A stretch of 64,000 nucleotides of DNA from a bacterium. GTDB taxonomy: Bacteria; Elusimicrobiota; Elusimicrobia; Elusimicrobiales; UBA9959. Both the position numbers and the translations under genes were made by a program. The stretch covers positions 89,532 to 153,531 of the forward strand of contig JAJZPL010000004.1 in assembly GCA_021811185.1 (NCBI GenBank), in the 5' to 3' direction. Positions 62,995 through 64,000 of the stretch are shown here, in pieces (position 1 is the first letter of the stretch; every line of letters starts with the position of its first letter). The notes under the pieces were generated by a model. The model saw nothing but the letters and a program-made list of their open reading frames with translations. It was not told the DNA's origin and ran no database searches.

Positions 62995-64000
62995 ATGAAC
63001 GCGATACAAAAAGTTTTAATCGCCCTGTTACTGCTGACCATACCTGCGTTCTGCTTCGCCGGGCCGGTCTCGTATAGTGAAGCCTCCGCCCCCTGGTCCG
63101 TCGAACAGGCGCAGCGCCTGCCCAAAGCCCTTACCGCCGAGATCCTGAAAGAGATCCAGGCCGCTAACGGCGCCCCAGCGGCCGCCGCCCTGGCCGAAAA
63201 GAAAGAAAAAGTTTCCGCCCTGGTAGGCCGCCTCAAAGCCTGCTCTCTCAAGGCCGAAGATATAAAGACCGCCGAGAAATATTTCACTCCCGAATTCAAG
63301 GACCAGGTCCGCTTCGTGGCCGCGCGCGGCTGCGCCGGCGTCCAGGCCGCCGCGGTCCGCAAAGTTCCCGCGCAGCCGGCGTCGGTCTCCGGCCTGGAAA
63401 AAATCTCCGCCTCCGGCGCCCTCTCCACTTATAACGGCTCGGCCAGGTTCTTCGACGGTTCTTCAGCTTCCGGAGCTTCCGCGGTTTTAATGGCCGCAGG
63501 GAACGCCGCCGGCGCGGCAAGGCCCGCCGCCGCCAGGGCTCATGCCGTTAAACCCCTTTCTTCCGTGGTCCCCGTCCCCGCCGCGGCCGAAAAAACGACC
63601 GTTGCTTCCCCGCGGCGTCCCGAGAACCTGGGCGAGGAAGGGATGGCCCACCAGGCCATGCGGTACTGGGACAGCCTGCGCAAAGAAGGCTGGAACGATT
63701 ATAAGAAAGGCGAACTAAAGGGCGCGGACAAGGCCAGGGCCCTTGGGAAGGCCGCCGCGGGCGCAGCTTTCGGCGGGATCCTGACCTTCAGCAACCTTCT
63801 CAACGTAGAGAAAGCCGCGGCCAGGCTGGGCTGGGATTCCGGCTCCGGCGCTTCCGGCGGCGTAATAGCGGCCGACTCGGCCAAACTGGTTTTCCACTCC
63901 GGGGTTTTCATCATGGCACTCGCCCCCATTCCGATGCTAAAGGCCGCCAAGGCCGCCCTGGCGGGCGAGGCCTGGGGGATCGCGGTGATGTCCGCTACCG
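62995..64000 (+). CDS. Secreted or membrane hypothetical protein (3' end outside window)
   Basis: Not recognised. From the ATG at 62995 the frame stays open for 335 codons to the window edge. It encodes a signal peptide (MNAIQKVLIALLLLTIPAFCFA), a helical region with two cysteines, and an Ala/Ser/Pro-rich segment. Near the cut end are hydrophobic stretches (LGKAAAGAAFGGILTF, LVFHSGVFIMALAPIPML) that look like membrane segments. It follows the aldolase terminator by about 60 bases and probably has its own promoter. Confidence 0.6.
   Translation, partial: MNAIQKVLIALLLLTIPAFCFAGPVSYSEASAPWSVEQAQRLPKALTAEILKEIQAANGAPAAAALAEKKEKVSALVGRLKACSLKAEDIKTAEKYFTPEFKDQVRFVAARGCAGVQAAAVRKVPAQPASVSGLEKISASGALSTYNGSARFFDGSSASGASAVLMAAGNAAGAARPAAARAHAVKPLSSVVPVPAAAEKTTVASPRRPENLGEEGMAHQAMRYWDSLRKEGWNDYKKGELKGADKARALGKAAAGAAFGGILTFSNLLNVEKAAARLGWDSGSGASGGVIAADSAKLVFHSGVFIMALAPIPMLKAAKAALAGEAWGIAVMSAT

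Overview
The window is a G+C-rich bacterial chromosome segment of about 64 kb, densely coding, with short operons on both strands. Lipoproteins, an LptE-like gene, CsgG/GNA1162-type lipoproteins and MurJ point to a diderm. Gene content (monomeric isocitrate dehydrogenase, ThyX, HrcA-GrpE-DnaK-DnaJ-RsmE-MtaB order, many poorly known secreted proteins, a microcompartment locus) makes me think of a free-living Elusimicrobiota lineage. That assignment is an impression, not a result; no rRNA or other decisive marker is present, and I recognised no tRNA or CRISPR array.

Region 1 (1-12272, mostly minus strand): uvrC (cut by the window edge) and murJ, rpsT diverging, then a leuS-lptE-holA operon with a secreted small-heat-shock-like protein upstream. 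Next is a tightly packed thyX / HlyD-like / chlorite-dismutase-like / glgC / phoH / ybeY operon. Region 2 (12355-18771, plus): mazG, nagZ with a sodium-solute symporter (cell-wall sugar recovery), a zincin-like secreted protein and a PLP aminotransferase.

Region 3 (18783-28956): a bacterial microcompartment (BMC) locus. It encodes a PduS-like electron-transfer flavo/iron-sulfur protein, a PduT-like shell trimer with the Fe-S pore cysteine, a second BMC-T, two BMC-H and three BMC-P shell proteins. It also encodes TpiA, PduL, a CoA-acylating aldehyde dehydrogenase, an RpiB-like protein and a deoxyribose-phosphate aldolase (DeoC). The simplest pathway is deoxyribose-5-P to glyceraldehyde-3-P plus acetaldehyde, then acetyl-CoA, then acetyl-P. 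This fits the sugar-phosphate-utilising (SPU) metabolosome class. Unusual points are a cysteine-rich insert between the targeting helix and the catalytic domain of DeoC, an RpiB without the catalytic cysteine, and no alcohol dehydrogenase beside the locus.

Region 4: an A+T-rich membrane-anchored Mrr-type nuclease gene interrupts the BMC operon. It is bounded by two inverted copies of a complex palindromic repeat. Two more copies, in the same inverted arrangement, bound two small genes at 39.1-40.1 kb. The four copies keep their stems although the stem sequences differ (compensatory changes), so they look like a structured, possibly mobile, cassette-end element that I cannot name.

Region 5 (28976-48010): GH84 glycosidase, arfB, an SDR, the hrcA-grpE-dnaK-dnaJ-rsmE heat-shock cluster with promoter and degenerate CIRCE, two paralogous nucleotidyltransferase-like proteins, mtaB. 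Then comes an unusual four-gene run: zinc-ribbon/HEAT protein, long Pro/Glu/Ala-rich protein, DnaA-like AAA+ protein without the DNA-binding domain, and a GAF histidine kinase. Region 6 (48037-64000): three outer-membrane lipoproteins (FlgT-like, GNA1162-like, CsgG-like), comM, LysM protein, dprA, topA, NADP-isocitrate dehydrogenase, a secreted alpha-amylase, a XerC/D recombinase, a class II aldolase, and a secreted protein running off the end.
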